Shown here one piece after another: positions 54,519 to 63,901 of a stretch of 64,000 bases of DNA (positions are counted from its first letter, which is position 1; every line of letters starts with the position of its first letter). The position numbers and the translations under genes were made by a program. The DNA comes from an uncultured Eggerthella sp. (GTDB taxonomy: Bacteria > Actinomycetota > Coriobacteriia > Coriobacteriales > Eggerthellaceae): contig CAUHNN010000003.1 of the NCBI GenBank assembly GCA_959607715.1, positions 1 to 64,000 on the forward strand. The letters run 5' to 3'. The notes below the pieces were generated by a model. That model did no database searches, was not told the origin of the DNA, and saw only the letters and a list, made by a program, of their open reading frames with translations.

Positions 54519-55190
54519 CTACATCCTCGCCCGCGCTTCGGCGCAGATCGCGGCGATGACCTCGTCGATGGGAAGGCTCGTCGAATCGAGCATGAGGGCG
54601 TCGTCGGCAGGTCGCAAAGGCGACGTCTCGCGCGCCGAGTCGACCTCGTCTCGCGCGATGATGTCGGCGAGTACCTCGTCGAAGTCGACCGATCCGATGC
54701 CGCGCTGCTCGTTCTGCCTCACGCGGCGACGCGCGCGCTCTTCGGCCGAAGCGGTCATGAACACCTTGAGCTCGGCGTCGGGAAAGACCACCGTGCCGAT
54801 GTCGCGGCCCTCGACCACGTAGTCGCCGGCGACGCCAAGACGCTGCTGTTGAGCGACGAGCGCCGTGCGCACCCCGGCGATAGCGGAGACGCGCGAGACG
54901 CTTTTATCGATTCGGGCCGTGCGGATCTCGTCGGTCACTTCCTCTCCGTCGATGAAGACGCGCCTGGGGACGGGATCCCCCTGCTCGTGGCCAAAGGAGA
55001 TCTCATGGGATCCGGCAAGCTCGCTCAGGGTGGCGGCATCATCGAGGGAGATACCCGTATCGAGGGCCTTCCAAGCGATGGAGCGGTACATGGCGCCGGT
55101 GTCAAGGCAGGAAAAGCCGAGCTCTTTGGCAACGGCTTTGGCTACGGTCGATTTGCCGGCCCCAGACGGGCCGTCGATAGCGATGATCAT
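54519..55190 (-). CDS. cmk: Cytidylate kinase
   Basis: This enzyme phosphorylates CMP and dCMP. The 223 residues have the P-loop IAIDGPSGAGKSTVAKAVAKE, CLDTGAMYRSIAWKA, 'YVVEGRDIGTVVFPDAELK' and a lid region 'ERARRRVRQNEQRG'. The start overlaps the aroA stop by 4 nt (ATGA). Confidence 0.97.
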   Translation of the reverse strand: MIIAIDGPSGAGKSTVAKAVAKELGFSCLDTGAMYRSIAWKALDTGISLDDAATLSELAGSHEISFGHEQGDPVPRRVFIDGEEVTDEIRTARIDKSVSRVSAIAGVRTALVAQQQRLGVAGDYVVEGRDIGTVVFPDAELKVFMTASAEERARRRVRQNEQRGIGSVDFDEVLADIIARDEVDSARETSPLRPADDALMLDSTSLPIDEVIAAICAEARARM

Positions 55191-56512
55191 CGAGTCAACT
55201 CCTCAAACGTGGACAAAAAGCGGGGGAAGCTCACCTCGACGCTGTCGAAATCGATGATGTCGACAGGTTGATCTGAGCACAGGCCGACCAGCGCCCACGT
55301 CATGGCGAGGCGATGGTCCTTTCGCGAATCGAAGGTGAGGCCGGAGGGAACCTCAAGGCCCGGCTTGCCTTCGATGAACAGATCGTCGTTCTCGACCCAC
55401 GCGTTCACCCCGAGTTGCTCGAGCCCCTCGATGATGGCGGTGAGGCGATTGGACTCCTTCTTCGTCAGCTCATCGATGCTGCGGAAAACCGTGATGCCGC
55501 TTGCGTGGGCCGCGACCAAGGAAAGGACGGGGATCTCGTCGATCTCCGAGGCGATATGCTGCGAAGGCACCTCGCAACCCACAAGACCCTCGGTGTAGGA
55601 TGCCTCGATGATGCCGATCGGCTCCTTGCCCTCAGCGGTCGAGTAGCGCACCTCTATGGAGGCGCCCATGCGCTCGAGGGTGCGGATGAAGCCGACGCGG
55701 CCCGGGTTGAGGCTGACGTTCTCGACCTGGATAGAGCTGCCCGGCTTGAGCAGCGCCGCGCAGACGAGGAAGGCCGCGCTCGAGGGATCCCCCGGCACGT
55801 CCACCTCCGCTGCGTGCAAGCGCACGGGACCGGTGACGCTCGCTCGACGGAACGCCGAGGCGACCGTCACCCCGTATTCGGGCAGCATGAGCTCGGTGTG
55901 GTTGCGGGAGATCGCCGGCTCGTTGACGACCGTCTCGCCCGGGGCTCCCAAACCGGCCAGAAGGACCGCGGTCTTCAGCTGGGCCGAAGCCATCGGGGAA
56001 TCGTACTCGATGGCCTTGAGGCACGGCGTCCCCTTCTCGACGACAGGCAGGGTCTCGCACGCCTCGGGCTCGAAAGAAACCCCCATCTTCATAAGAGGAG
56101 CGATGATGCGCCTCATCGGGCGCTTCTTGAGGGAATCGTCCCCCGTTATCTCAACGCGCACGTTCCATGGGGCAAGAACGCCCATGAGAAGGCGCGCCGT
56201 CGTGCCAGAGTTGCCGCAGTCGATCGGGGCCTCGGGGGCGCAAGGGCCCTTGTCGCCCCATCCAGTCACGCCGCCTGCGAGGGAGCCGTCAAGCTGGCGC
56301 TCGAGCGTCACATCGGCGCCGAGGGCGCGGACGGCGCCTATGGTCGAGCGGACATCGGCGGAATCGAGCACGCCGGTCAAGCGGGACGTGCCTTCGGCCA
56401 TCGCCGCGAAAAGCACGGCGCGATGGGAAATGGATTTATCCCCGGGAACGTGAGCCGCTCCGTCGAGGGGGCGAGCAAGCGGATCGATGCGGGTCTTCGA
56501 TTCATCACTCAT
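55187..56512 (-). CDS. aroA: 3-Phosphoshikimate 1-carboxyvinyltransferase (EPSP synthase)
   Basis: This shikimate-pathway enzyme joins phosphoenolpyruvate to shikimate 3-phosphate. The 441 residues include the N-terminal VPGDKSISHRAVLFAAMAEG, IDCGNSGTTARLLMGVLA, SAQLKTAVLLAGL and the C-terminal KDHRLAMTWALVGL. ATG 56512 overlaps the tyrA stop by 8 nt; upstream in-frame residues are not conserved. Confidence 0.96.
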   Translation of the reverse strand: MSDESKTRIDPLARPLDGAAHVPGDKSISHRAVLFAAMAEGTSRLTGVLDSADVRSTIGAVRALGADVTLERQLDGSLAGGVTGWGDKGPCAPEAPIDCGNSGTTARLLMGVLAPWNVRVEITGDDSLKKRPMRRIIAPLMKMGVSFEPEACETLPVVEKGTPCLKAIEYDSPMASAQLKTAVLLAGLGAPGETVVNEPAISRNHTELMLPEYGVTVASAFRRASVTGPVRLHAAEVDVPGDPSSAAFLVCAALLKPGSSIQVENVSLNPGRVGFIRTLERMGASIEVRYSTAEGKEPIGIIEASYTEGLVGCEVPSQHIASEIDEIPVLSLVAAHASGITVFRSIDELTKKESNRLTAIIEGLEQLGVNAWVENDDLFIEGKPGLEVPSGLTFDSRKDHRLAMTWALVGLCSDQPVDIIDFDSVEVSFPRFLSTFEELTR

Positions 56513-57641
56513 GGTTCTTCTCCTTCGCGAAAAGAGGGTTGAACGAAACGTTGAATCCTGCCCTGATGAGCAGCGACGAAAGCTTCCCCACATCGCCCTC
56601 GTCGGTGAGGATGAGGCTCAACACGGCGCTCGATGACGTGATGTGGTCTATGTCGATCGACTGGATGTTGCAGCCCGCTTGGCTGGCGATCGTGGTGACC
56701 TCGGCGACGATGCCCGGGCGATTGGTGAGCGGGATGCGAACCTCGAGGAGGTCCTCCGTGGCGGGCACCCATCTTGCCGGCAGCGACCTGCGCGCCTCGG
56801 AGGCGCGCTCGAGAAGCGCGGTGAACTCGCCTCGCTCCCCTTCTCGGATGGCCTCGGCGTAACCGGTGAGAATCTCGGCCACCTCCTCGAGACCGTCGAC
56901 GATCGCCTCGCGGTTGTCGAAGGCGATACCCGTCCACAGCGAAGGCGAGCCTGCCGCTATGCGCGTGGAATCCTTGAAGCCACCGGCGGCAAGGCGGAAA
57001 AGCGCTTCCTGGTCGCCAGCGTGGCGAAGCGCCAGCTCGACGAGGGACGAAGCGACGAAATGAGGCACGTGGCTGACGATGGCAACGGCCTCGTCATGGT
57101 TTTCCCGAGGAAGGGACACCACGCGTGCGCCGATGCCGGCCAGAAGCTCGTGCAAGGCCGCATAGTCCTCCGGCAGCGCATCCTCGGCAGGGCACAGAAC
57201 CCAATGGGCGCCCTGGAACATATCTTCGCGAGCGCCCTCGATGCCGCTCTTCTCGGAGCCGGCCATGGGATGACCGGGAATGTAGCGCTCGGGGCACGGC
57301 AGGATCTCGCGAGCTCGCTGACTCACGATCCTCTTCGTCGAGCAGACGTCGGTCACGACGCCCGAATAGCCCGAATCGGCCAAGAGCGAGAAATACTCAG
57401 GAGCCACCGGCACCGGCGTGGCGATGACGACGAGGTCGCACGAGGAAAAGGCGTCGGCGGCCTTCTCGGGGCGGATCCCCTCGTCGATCCAGCCCCTCTC
57501 CTCGGCTGCGGCAAGGGCATCCGCGGCCACATCGATGCCCATAAGGCGGACATCGGGATAGGCCTGCCGCAGCGCGACGGCGAAAGAGGACCCGATCACG
57601 CCGAGGCCGACGATGGCGATACTGTTGAAAGGCGATTTCAT
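56505..57641 (-). CDS. tyrA: Prephenate dehydrogenase with C-terminal ACT domain
   Basis: This enzyme oxidises prephenate to hydroxyphenylpyruvate in tyrosine synthesis. The 378 residues contain the NAD motif IVGLGVIGSSFAVALRQA, 'TDVCSTKRIV', HPMAGSEKSGIEGA and 'VSHVPHFVASSLVELA'. A C-terminal ACT domain (about 295-365, 'LTNRPGIVAEVTTIASQAG') suggests feedback control. ATG 57641 is taken from homology; the ribosome-binding site is weak. Confidence 0.94.
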   Translation of the reverse strand: MKSPFNSIAIVGLGVIGSSFAVALRQAYPDVRLMGIDVAADALAAAEERGWIDEGIRPEKAADAFSSCDLVVIATPVPVAPEYFSLLADSGYSGVVTDVCSTKRIVSQRAREILPCPERYIPGHPMAGSEKSGIEGAREDMFQGAHWVLCPAEDALPEDYAALHELLAGIGARVVSLPRENHDEAVAIVSHVPHFVASSLVELALRHAGDQEALFRLAAGGFKDSTRIAAGSPSLWTGIAFDNREAIVDGLEEVAEILTGYAEAIREGERGEFTALLERASEARRSLPARWVPATEDLLEVRIPLTNRPGIVAEVTTIASQAGCNIQSIDIDHITSSSAVLSLILTDEGDVGKLSSLLIRAGFNVSFNPLFAKEKNHE

Positions 57642-57692
57642 GATAAGAGGACAACCATCCTTCGTTCTTCTTCCGTTCATCTGGGTAATATA

Positions 57693-58424
57693 TCACGCGC
57701 CGAGCGCGGCGCTCTTCAGGGAGGCGATCTCCTGCGTCGTCAAAACACGAAAGGATCCAGCGGGCAGATCCCCAAGGGAAAGCGGGCCGAACGAGGCCCG
57801 ATGGAGCTCGAGCACCCGATGGCCGACCGCTTCGCACATGCGCTTGACCTGGCGCTTGCGTCCTTCGTGGATGGTTATCTCGACCACACTCGATCGCTTC
57901 TTGCGCGAAACCACCCGCACCGTCGCCGGGTTCGTCGGCCCATCGTCGAGAACGACGCCCTCACGCAACCGAAGCGCTTCTCCTTCGCTCATCTGCCCGG
58001 AGACGACCGCCCGATACGTCTTCCCCACTTCACGAGACGGGTGGAGAAGGGCATTGCCGAGCTGCCCATCGGTGGTGAAGAGGAGCAGCCCGGTCGTGTC
58101 GTAGTCAAGGCGCCCTACTGGGAACAGGGACGGGTAACGATCGAGCGGAACGAGCGCGGAAACGCAGGAGCGCCCGCGATCATCCGACATCGAGGTGAGA
58201 TAGCCCGCCGGCTTGTTGAGCATGATCACCACATCGTCTTCGGGCAGCGAGAGCACCGTATCGTCATAGGTCACCTCGTCGACGGCGGGGTCGACCTTGC
58301 ACCCCATCTCCGTGACGACCGACCCGTTGACGCGGATCCTGCCCTGCTCGATAAGCCCCTCGGATGCGCGTCTGCTGGCAACGCCGGCTCGCGCCAGGTA
58401 TTTCTGAAGGCGCATAGCGCCCAT
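57693..58424 (-). CDS. rluB: RluB/RsuA-type rRNA pseudouridine synthase
   Basis: These 243 residues have an N-terminal S4 RNA-binding domain (MRLQKYLARAGVASRRASEG) and the catalytic Asp in VGRLDYDTTGLLLFTTDG, followed by 'HEGRKRQVKRMCEAVGH'. It would modify 23S rRNA. ATG 58424 is favoured by AGGATCGGG upstream; ATG 58415 is possible. Its position after scpA-scpB is the common Gram-positive order. Confidence 0.95.
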   Translation of the reverse strand: MGAMRLQKYLARAGVASRRASEGLIEQGRIRVNGSVVTEMGCKVDPAVDEVTYDDTVLSLPEDDVVIMLNKPAGYLTSMSDDRGRSCVSALVPLDRYPSLFPVGRLDYDTTGLLLFTTDGQLGNALLHPSREVGKTYRAVVSGQMSEGEALRLREGVVLDDGPTNPATVRVVSRKKRSSVVEITIHEGRKRQVKRMCEAVGHRVLELHRASFGPLSLGDLPAGSFRVLTTQEIASLKSAALGA

Positions 58425-58449
58425 CGCGCCCGATCCTGAGCACCTCTCG

Positions 58450-59226
58450 TCATTCGTCATCATCGAACACCAATTCATCGAAGTTGATTTTCTCGACGGC
58501 CCCCACCCCAGCAGCGAGGGCATCGTCCACCATCGCCTGCATAGCCTGCGTCAGGCTCTCTGCATCGACCGGCAGCGGTTGCGGCGCCTCGTCGATGTCG
58601 TAGGCCTCATCCTCGGCCTGACCGACGTTGAGGCGCTCGGCGATGAACGCGCGCGTCTCCTCGTCGGGAGCGAACGACTCGAGAGGCGGCAGATCATGCG
58701 TCGAGCGAAGACCGAACTTCTCGAGGAACGTGCGGGTCGTCGCGTACAGCACCGGATTGCCCGGGGCATCCTGGACGCCGGCTTCGCGAAGAAGGCCCTT
58801 CTCGACCAAGGAGTTAACCGAGCTGTCGGAGCTCACGCCGCGCACAGAGGCGATGCCGTTGCGCGTGATCGGTTGGCAATACGCAACCACGGCAAGGGTC
58901 TCGAGAGCAGCCTGGGAAAGCCGGCGCGTGTCCCACGAGACCACGTACCGCTCGATCAGCTCATGGTAGCGGGGATGCGTGTAGAGACGCCATCCCCCCG
59001 CCACCTCGCGCAAGACGATCCCGTGTCCTTGGCTCTCGTAGGAGCGCTGCAGCGATTCGAGCGAGCGCTCCACTTCGCCAGGCTCGACCTCGAGCATCTC
59101 GGCGAAGGTCAGGACGCCAACTGGCTCGTCGGTCACGAACATCATCGCCTCAAGTGCACCTTCGAGCCATTCCTGGTCATGTTCTTCCACGGTTTTCCCG
59201 CCTTTCATGCAATCGAGGGCGCCCAC
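58450..59226 (-). CDS. scpB: Segregation and condensation protein B
   Basis: This kleisin-associated winged-helix subunit of the SMC condensin has 258 residues. Conserved segments are 'LSQAALETLAVVAYCQPITRN' and 'IASVRGVSSDSSVNSLVEKGLLRE'. An acidic tail of about 60 residues follows. GTG 59226 lies 2 nt after the scpA stop with GAGGGG upstream; ATG 59208 is the alternative. Confidence 0.94.
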   Translation of the reverse strand: MGALDCMKGGKTVEEHDQEWLEGALEAMMFVTDEPVGVLTFAEMLEVEPGEVERSLESLQRSYESQGHGIVLREVAGGWRLYTHPRYHELIERYVVSWDTRRLSQAALETLAVVAYCQPITRNGIASVRGVSSDSSVNSLVEKGLLREAGVQDAPGNPVLYATTRTFLEKFGLRSTHDLPPLESFAPDEETRAFIAERLNVGQAEDEAYDIDEAPQPLPVDAESLTQAMQAMVDDALAAGVGAVEKINFDELVFDDDE

Positions 59227-59228
59227 GG

Positions 59229-60020
59229 CTACCCCTCGGCAACCGAATCGTATGAATCGTCGAGCAGCTGAGAATCGCTGCCCTCCACGAAGGAAAGCGC
59301 GATATCGCCGAACAGCTCTTCCTGGCTCAACGTCACCATGTTGCGTTTGAACAGCTCCAGGATGGCCAGGAACGTCACGACGACGAGCTGGGGCGAGGAG
59401 CCTTCATCCACGAAATCCGACAGCGCCGCGTGCTTGCGCTCCTTGAGCATGTCGTACACCGTCCGCACCTGCGTCTCGACGGGGATGACATGCGCGGCGA
59501 TATGCTCTGATTCGAGCAGAAACACATCGCGCCTCGCGATGCACGAAGCGCACAGTTCCCCGAGTCGGCCAAGCTCAACGCCCTTGAGGTAGTCGGGCAT
59601 GAAGGAGAGGAACTCCTTGTCGGGACCGAAAGGCCGGGCGTGGACGCGCTCTTCGGCTTCGTAGCGTCGAGCGAGCGCAGCTGAGGCGTTCTTGAACTTC
59701 TTGTACTCGAGAAGCTGATCGACGAGCATGCGCCGCATGTCCTCGGCGGACATCTCCTCGACGTCGCGCCCCTCGTCTAAGCGATCCTCATCGCGCGGGA
59801 TCAGGCTCGCCGCCTTGATCTCGAGCAGAGTCGAGGCGACCAAAAGGAAATCGCTCGCAACGTCAAGGTCGACATTGCGCATGCGCTGCACTTCCTCAAG
59901 ATACTGATCGGCGATCTGCGAAAGCGAGATCGAGGAGATGCTTACCTTCTGGCGGCTCACCAAATGGAGAAGCAGGTCGAAGGGGCCCTCGAAGCTCTCG
60001 ATGCGAACGCGATACGACAT
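59229..60020 (-). CDS. scpA: Segregation and condensation protein A
   Basis: This kleisin subunit links SMC heads. The 263 residues begin with RIESFEGPFDLLLHLVSRQK, continue with 'DLDVASDFLLVASTLLEIKAASLIP' (split here by family variation), and end with a winged-helix-like region ('VVTFLAILELFKRNMVTLSQ'). ATAGGGGAT precedes the ATG. It lies 46 nt after trmL and is coupled to scpB. Confidence 0.95.
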   Translation of the reverse strand: MSYRVRIESFEGPFDLLLHLVSRQKVSISSISLSQIADQYLEEVQRMRNVDLDVASDFLLVASTLLEIKAASLIPRDEDRLDEGRDVEEMSAEDMRRMLVDQLLEYKKFKNASAALARRYEAEERVHARPFGPDKEFLSFMPDYLKGVELGRLGELCASCIARRDVFLLESEHIAAHVIPVETQVRTVYDMLKERKHAALSDFVDEGSSPQLVVVTFLAILELFKRNMVTLSQEELFGDIALSFVEGSDSQLLDDSYDSVAEG

Positions 60021-60066
60021 ATCCCCTATCGCCTCCCTCGCAGCGACGCCATCACCCCTACGACGC

Positions 60067-60543
60067 TCACGCCAACCCCTCGAATCCGCCCTGGCGCATC
60101 ACTTCGTACGCGCTGATCGCAACGGCGTTGGAAAGATTGAGGGAGCGAAGCCCCTCGCGCATGGGGATGCGCACGCACTCGGACGCGAACCGCTCGAGAA
60201 CATCGTCATCGAGACCCCGGCTCTCGCGACCGAAAACGAGGAAAAGGCGACCTTCGCTCGGGAGGACGGCATCGTAGAAGGATGCCGTGGCCCTGCCCGT
60301 GAACAAAAGCTTCGGGTCGTCGGCGCATACATCGAAAAACGCCTGGGCGCTTGCGTGGTGGCGGATCTCGACCTTATCCCAGTAGTCGAGCCCCGCGCGC
60401 GCGACGTTGCGCTGGGTGAAGCGAAAGCCCATCGGCTCGACCAGATGAAGCGTTGCGCCGATGCAGGCGCACGTGCGGGCGATGTTCCCGGCGTTCTGGG
60501 GGATTTCAGGCTCGACGAGCGCCACGTGAAGCTCGAGACTCAT
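60067..60543 (-). CDS. trmL: tRNA (cytidine/uridine-2'-O-)-methyltransferase
   Basis: This 158-residue SPOUT methyltransferase modifies the wobble nucleotide of tRNA-Leu isoacceptors in characterised homologues. Motifs are VEPEIPQNAGNIARTCA, 'LVFGRESRGL' and 'RSLNLSNAVAISAYEVMRQ', which form the trefoil knot. ATG 60543 overlaps the ABC-F stop by 4 nt (ATGA). Confidence 0.95.
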   Translation of the reverse strand: MSLELHVALVEPEIPQNAGNIARTCACIGATLHLVEPMGFRFTQRNVARAGLDYWDKVEIRHHASAQAFFDVCADDPKLLFTGRATASFYDAVLPSEGRLFLVFGRESRGLDDDVLERFASECVRIPMREGLRSLNLSNAVAISAYEVMRQGGFEGLA

Positions 60544-62570
60544 TGGCCGACCTCCGCGCTTTTCTTCATTTCCTCTTCGATCTCCTCGGAAAGCATGATC
60601 CACTCCTCCTCGTGAGCGGAAAGGGATTGCTTGAGACGGGCATGCTCGGCGATGACGTCGGAGGAAGCCGATTCGTTGACGTAGAAATCGGGATCCGCGA
60701 GCAAGGCCATGATCTCCTCCATGCGCGCGCTCTCCTTCTCGATGAGCGCATCGAGTTCCTTGACCCGCCTGCGGTGATCCTTCAGCGCCGCATACGCACG
60801 ATTGCGCGCCTGAGCCTCTGCGCGTTTCTGCTCCTTCGTCTTGGGGGCCGAACCGCGGGGCGCGGTCAAAACGGGTGCGGCGGCCTTTTCCTTGCCTTTG
60901 ACGAACGCCTCGGATGAAGCTGCGGCAGGGGGCTTGGCACCCGAACGCGAGGAGGACATGGCGGCTTCGTCTTCCTCGAGCTGCCCTGTTTTGTAGAGAT
61001 AGTAGTCGTAATCGCCGTCAAAGGAGGTGACTGCCCCTGGCTTGATCTCGATGATCCGATTAGCCACCGAGCGAATGAGATGGCGATCGTGGGTAATCAG
61101 CAGGATCGTTCCCTCGAAATGAAGCAACGCCTGCTCGAGGATGTCGGCGCTCGCGATGTCGAGATGGTTTGTCGGCTCGTCAAGACAGAGCAACGGGCGA
61201 GGGGCGACGAGCATCTTCGCCAACGCAAGACGGCACTTCTCCCCGCCCGAAAGGACGGCTACCTTCTTTTCGACCGCGTCGCCCTGGAAAAGGAACGCCC
61301 CAAGCAGGGTGCGCACCTGGGAGATGCTCCACCCCGGAGCGGCGGAGTCGAGCTCCTCGAACACCGTGTTGCCGGGATGGAGCTCTTCGAGCTGATGCTG
61401 CGCGAAGTAGGTCTTCGATACATGGGCGCCATAGTTAATGGAACCGGAGTCGGGGGCGAGAACGCCTGCGACCATCTTCAGAAGCGTCGACTTGCCGGCG
61501 CCGTTCGGGCCAACGAGGGCAATCTTCTGGCCGCGATACAGCGACAGATCAAGACCATCGTAGATCACCTTCTCACCGAAAGCCTTCGAAACGCCCTGGA
61601 CATCGACGACGAGGTCACCGGTGCGCGGCGGCTGCTGGAAGTTGAACTTCACGCTTTTACGCTCGGGGGGGACCTGGATCAGTTCCATCTTCTCGAGCTT
61701 ACGCACGCGATCCTGAACCTGCTTAGCTTTGGTCGCCTTGTAGCGGAAGCGTTCGATGAAGGCCTCCATATGGGCGATCTCCTCGGCCTGCTTGGCAGCC
61801 TGCTCGCGAAGAAGCTCGAGGCGCTCTTCCCGCTGGCGAAGGTAGCTTGAGTAGTTGCCCTTGTACACCTGAACCTGGCCGAGGTCGATCTCCGCGACCC
61901 GATCCACCATGTTGTCGAGGAAGGCTCGGTCGTGGCTGACCACGATGACGCTGCCGGCATAGCTGCGAAGGAAGCCCTCAAGCCACTTGACGCTCTCAAG
62001 GTCAAGATGATTGGTCGGCTCGTCGAGCAGGAGAACCTCGGGATTGCGCGTAAGGAGCTTAGCGAGCGCGATGCGCATCTGCCATCCGCCCGAAAAGTCG
62101 CTCGTCATGCGCTCCATGTCTCCTTCGGTGAAGCCGAGGCCGAACAAAACGGAGCGGACGCGCGACTCGAGCTGATAGCCCCCCATCGCCTCGTAGTTGT
62201 CGCGGGCGCGCCCGTAGGCAGCGAGCTGGGATTCGGTCGCGTCGTCGCCGAGAGACTGCTCGAGTTCGCGCATGCGTCGCTCCTGCTCAAGGATCTCGCA
62301 CTGGGCGGAAAGCACCTCTTCGAAGATGGTGCGCTCCCCCATCTCGATGGCCTCCTGCTCGAGGTAACCGATCTGCGCGCCCTTGGCCAGAACGATACGC
62401 CCTTGGTCGGCGTCTTCCTTGCCCGTGATGATGTTGAGCATCGTGGTTTTGCCAGCCCCGTTCGGGCCGACGAGCGCCAGACGATCGTGCTCTTCCAGAC
62501 GGAAGGACACGTTGGAAAAAAGAACGCGGGCGCCAAATGATTTGGTGATGTGTTCAAGCTGTAAGATCAT
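60540..62570 (-). CDS. ABC-F family ATPase
   Basis: This 676-residue soluble protein has two ABC domains, Walker A GPNGAGKTTMLNII and GPNGAGKSTLLKMV, with signatures FSGGWQMR and LSGGEKCR. They are joined by an arginine/lysine-rich interdomain linker ('RFRYKATKAKQVQDRVRKLEKM'), and a C-terminal coiled coil follows. There are no membrane segments. Such proteins act on the ribosome as translation factors; a minority give antibiotic resistance, for which nothing specific is seen here. Its promoter leaves almost no 5' leader. Confidence 0.93.
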   Translation of the reverse strand: MILQLEHITKSFGARVLFSNVSFRLEEHDRLALVGPNGAGKTTMLNIITGKEDADQGRIVLAKGAQIGYLEQEAIEMGERTIFEEVLSAQCEILEQERRMRELEQSLGDDATESQLAAYGRARDNYEAMGGYQLESRVRSVLFGLGFTEGDMERMTSDFSGGWQMRIALAKLLTRNPEVLLLDEPTNHLDLESVKWLEGFLRSYAGSVIVVSHDRAFLDNMVDRVAEIDLGQVQVYKGNYSSYLRQREERLELLREQAAKQAEEIAHMEAFIERFRYKATKAKQVQDRVRKLEKMELIQVPPERKSVKFNFQQPPRTGDLVVDVQGVSKAFGEKVIYDGLDLSLYRGQKIALVGPNGAGKSTLLKMVAGVLAPDSGSINYGAHVSKTYFAQHQLEELHPGNTVFEELDSAAPGWSISQVRTLLGAFLFQGDAVEKKVAVLSGGEKCRLALAKMLVAPRPLLCLDEPTNHLDIASADILEQALLHFEGTILLITHDRHLIRSVANRIIEIKPGAVTSFDGDYDYYLYKTGQLEEDEAAMSSSRSGAKPPAAASSEAFVKGKEKAAAPVLTAPRGSAPKTKEQKRAEAQARNRAYAALKDHRRRVKELDALIEKESARMEEIMALLADPDFYVNESASSDVIAEHARLKQSLSAHEEEWIMLSEEIEEEMKKSAEVGQ

Positions 62571-62578
62571 AACGATTC

Positions 62579-62607
62579 ATTATAGCCTGTCGCCCTCACG
62601 GGCGACA
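62579..62607 (-). promoter_or_regulatory. ABC-F gene promoter with overlapping inverted repeat
   Basis: A consensus TATAAT (62584-62579) lies 8 nt before the ATG on the minus strand, so transcription would begin at or within a base or two of the start codon. TGTCGCCC-N4-GGGCGACA (62588-62607) forms a perfect 8-bp inverted repeat immediately upstream, covering the -35 region. It could be an operator or the end of the LysR transcript. Confidence 0.6.
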
Positions 62608-62615
62608 CGAGGGAG

Positions 62616-63548
62616 CTAATCGATGTAGATGATGTCGCGAGAAGAGCGATCAAGCTGGTGATCGCGCACGTAGTCGATGAAATGATCGACACAATACGGG
62701 CGATAGTGCTTCTCGCTGAAGCCTAGATACACGGTATGGAAATAACGACGCTTGTCCTCGACGCTATCGTAGAGGGGCTTGACGACGAGATCCTTCGTCG
62801 AAAGAGGAAGAAATGTGTTGAGGAGAAGAGCGATTTCCGGCCCCTCGGCGGCGAAGCCGGAAAGGATGGATTCATCCTCGTAGGCGTAGCGCACGTTCTC
62901 GATACCGTGGCCCTCGAGAAGTCGCTTCACCGCCTTGCCGATGGGCATTTCACCGCGATACGTGATGAGCTGCTTGTCCCTCAGATCCTCGATCGTCAAA
63001 AACGGCGCCGATGCAAGCGGGCAATAGGCGTTCATGGCGACGACGAGCTGCTGCTCGACGACGGGAATGAACTCAAGGTTCTCACCTTCCACGTCGTCAC
63101 ACGCGCAGAAAACAACGTCGTGCTTTCCCTCGGCGATGCCGGCAAGCAGCTCCTGAGAGGGCTTCTGGCTGATATCGAATTCAGTCGAGTGCTCGGTGGA
63201 TTGAGCGTACGCTTTGAGCAGGCGCGGGATGTAGTCGGTCTGAAGGGTGATGATGCATCCCAAGTCGATGACGCCGCCGTCCCCTTCGCCGGAATAGCCC
63301 TTCATAATGGCAACCCCTTTGTCGAGCTGCTCCAAGGAGGCGTTGACGTAGGTAAGGAACTCGGCGCCATACTTCGTCAGCTCGACGTTGCGCCCGGCCT
63401 TCTGGAACAATGAAACGCCCAGCTCCTGCTCGAGCGAGGAAATAGATCCCGACAGCGTAGGCTGCGTGATGAAAAGCTCCTTAGCAGCACGGGTGTAGTG
63501 CTGAAGCTCGGCAAGCTTGCGAAAATAGTAAAGCTGAGACAGATTCAT
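62616..63548 (-). CDS. LysR-family transcriptional regulator
   Basis: These 310 residues have an N-terminal winged HTH (LYYFRKLAELQHYTRAAKELFITQPTLSGSISSLEQELG is the full pattern; key parts are HYTRAAKELF and ITQPTLSGSISS) and a C-terminal periplasmic-binding-like effector domain. The effector is unknown. AAGG lies before the ATG. A TATAAT box is present upstream. The nearest candidate target is the membrane protein cut by the right edge. Confidence 0.92.
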   Translation of the reverse strand: MNLSQLYYFRKLAELQHYTRAAKELFITQPTLSGSISSLEQELGVSLFQKAGRNVELTKYGAEFLTYVNASLEQLDKGVAIMKGYSGEGDGGVIDLGCIITLQTDYIPRLLKAYAQSTEHSTEFDISQKPSQELLAGIAEGKHDVVFCACDDVEGENLEFIPVVEQQLVVAMNAYCPLASAPFLTIEDLRDKQLITYRGEMPIGKAVKRLLEGHGIENVRYAYEDESILSGFAAEGPEIALLLNTFLPLSTKDLVVKPLYDSVEDKRRYFHTVYLGFSEKHYRPYCVDHFIDYVRDHQLDRSSRDIIYID

Positions 63549-63901
63549 GCGTCATTGCCTTCAATCAAGGGGACTGTAAATCAGAATTATAACGTAAAAC
63601 CGATAAATAATTCCCTTTCTATAGCTATAGCCCCTATGCTGCCTCCATCCAAAGGCGAGCAACACTATCATCTTCCCTTTTCAGCGCGGGTTTTCCCTTT
63701 TTCCCGCCGCAACAGACGAAAAGATCAAACCACGTTTCGTTCGTGCGAAACGAATGGCTTTCAAGCGCACACGGGGCGGCGCGATACGAAATCGACAGCG
63801 AATTCCGCTCCCCATCGAAACAGGCCCTACCGATAAAAATAGGCTCCCGACCGTGGTCGGGAGCCTTTCTGCACTATGGCGCGGTGCGAACAGTACGAAT
63901 A
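63549..63901. other. Intergenic region upstream of the LysR gene
   Basis: This 353-base stretch holds a TATAAT box on the minus strand (63591-63586), likely the -10 of the LysR gene. It also has a perfect palindrome CTATAGCTATAG (63619-63630) about 30 nt further upstream, a possible autoregulatory site, and the terminator of the right-edge gene (63836-63866). No gene is seen. Confidence 0.5.
63836..63866 (-). terminator. Terminator after the right-edge membrane gene
   Basis: AGGCTCCCGAC and GTCGGGAGCCT form a perfect 11-bp stem with a 4-nt loop. On the minus strand it is followed by ATTTTTATC. It lies about 35 nt beyond the stop of the partial gene. Confidence 0.88.
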
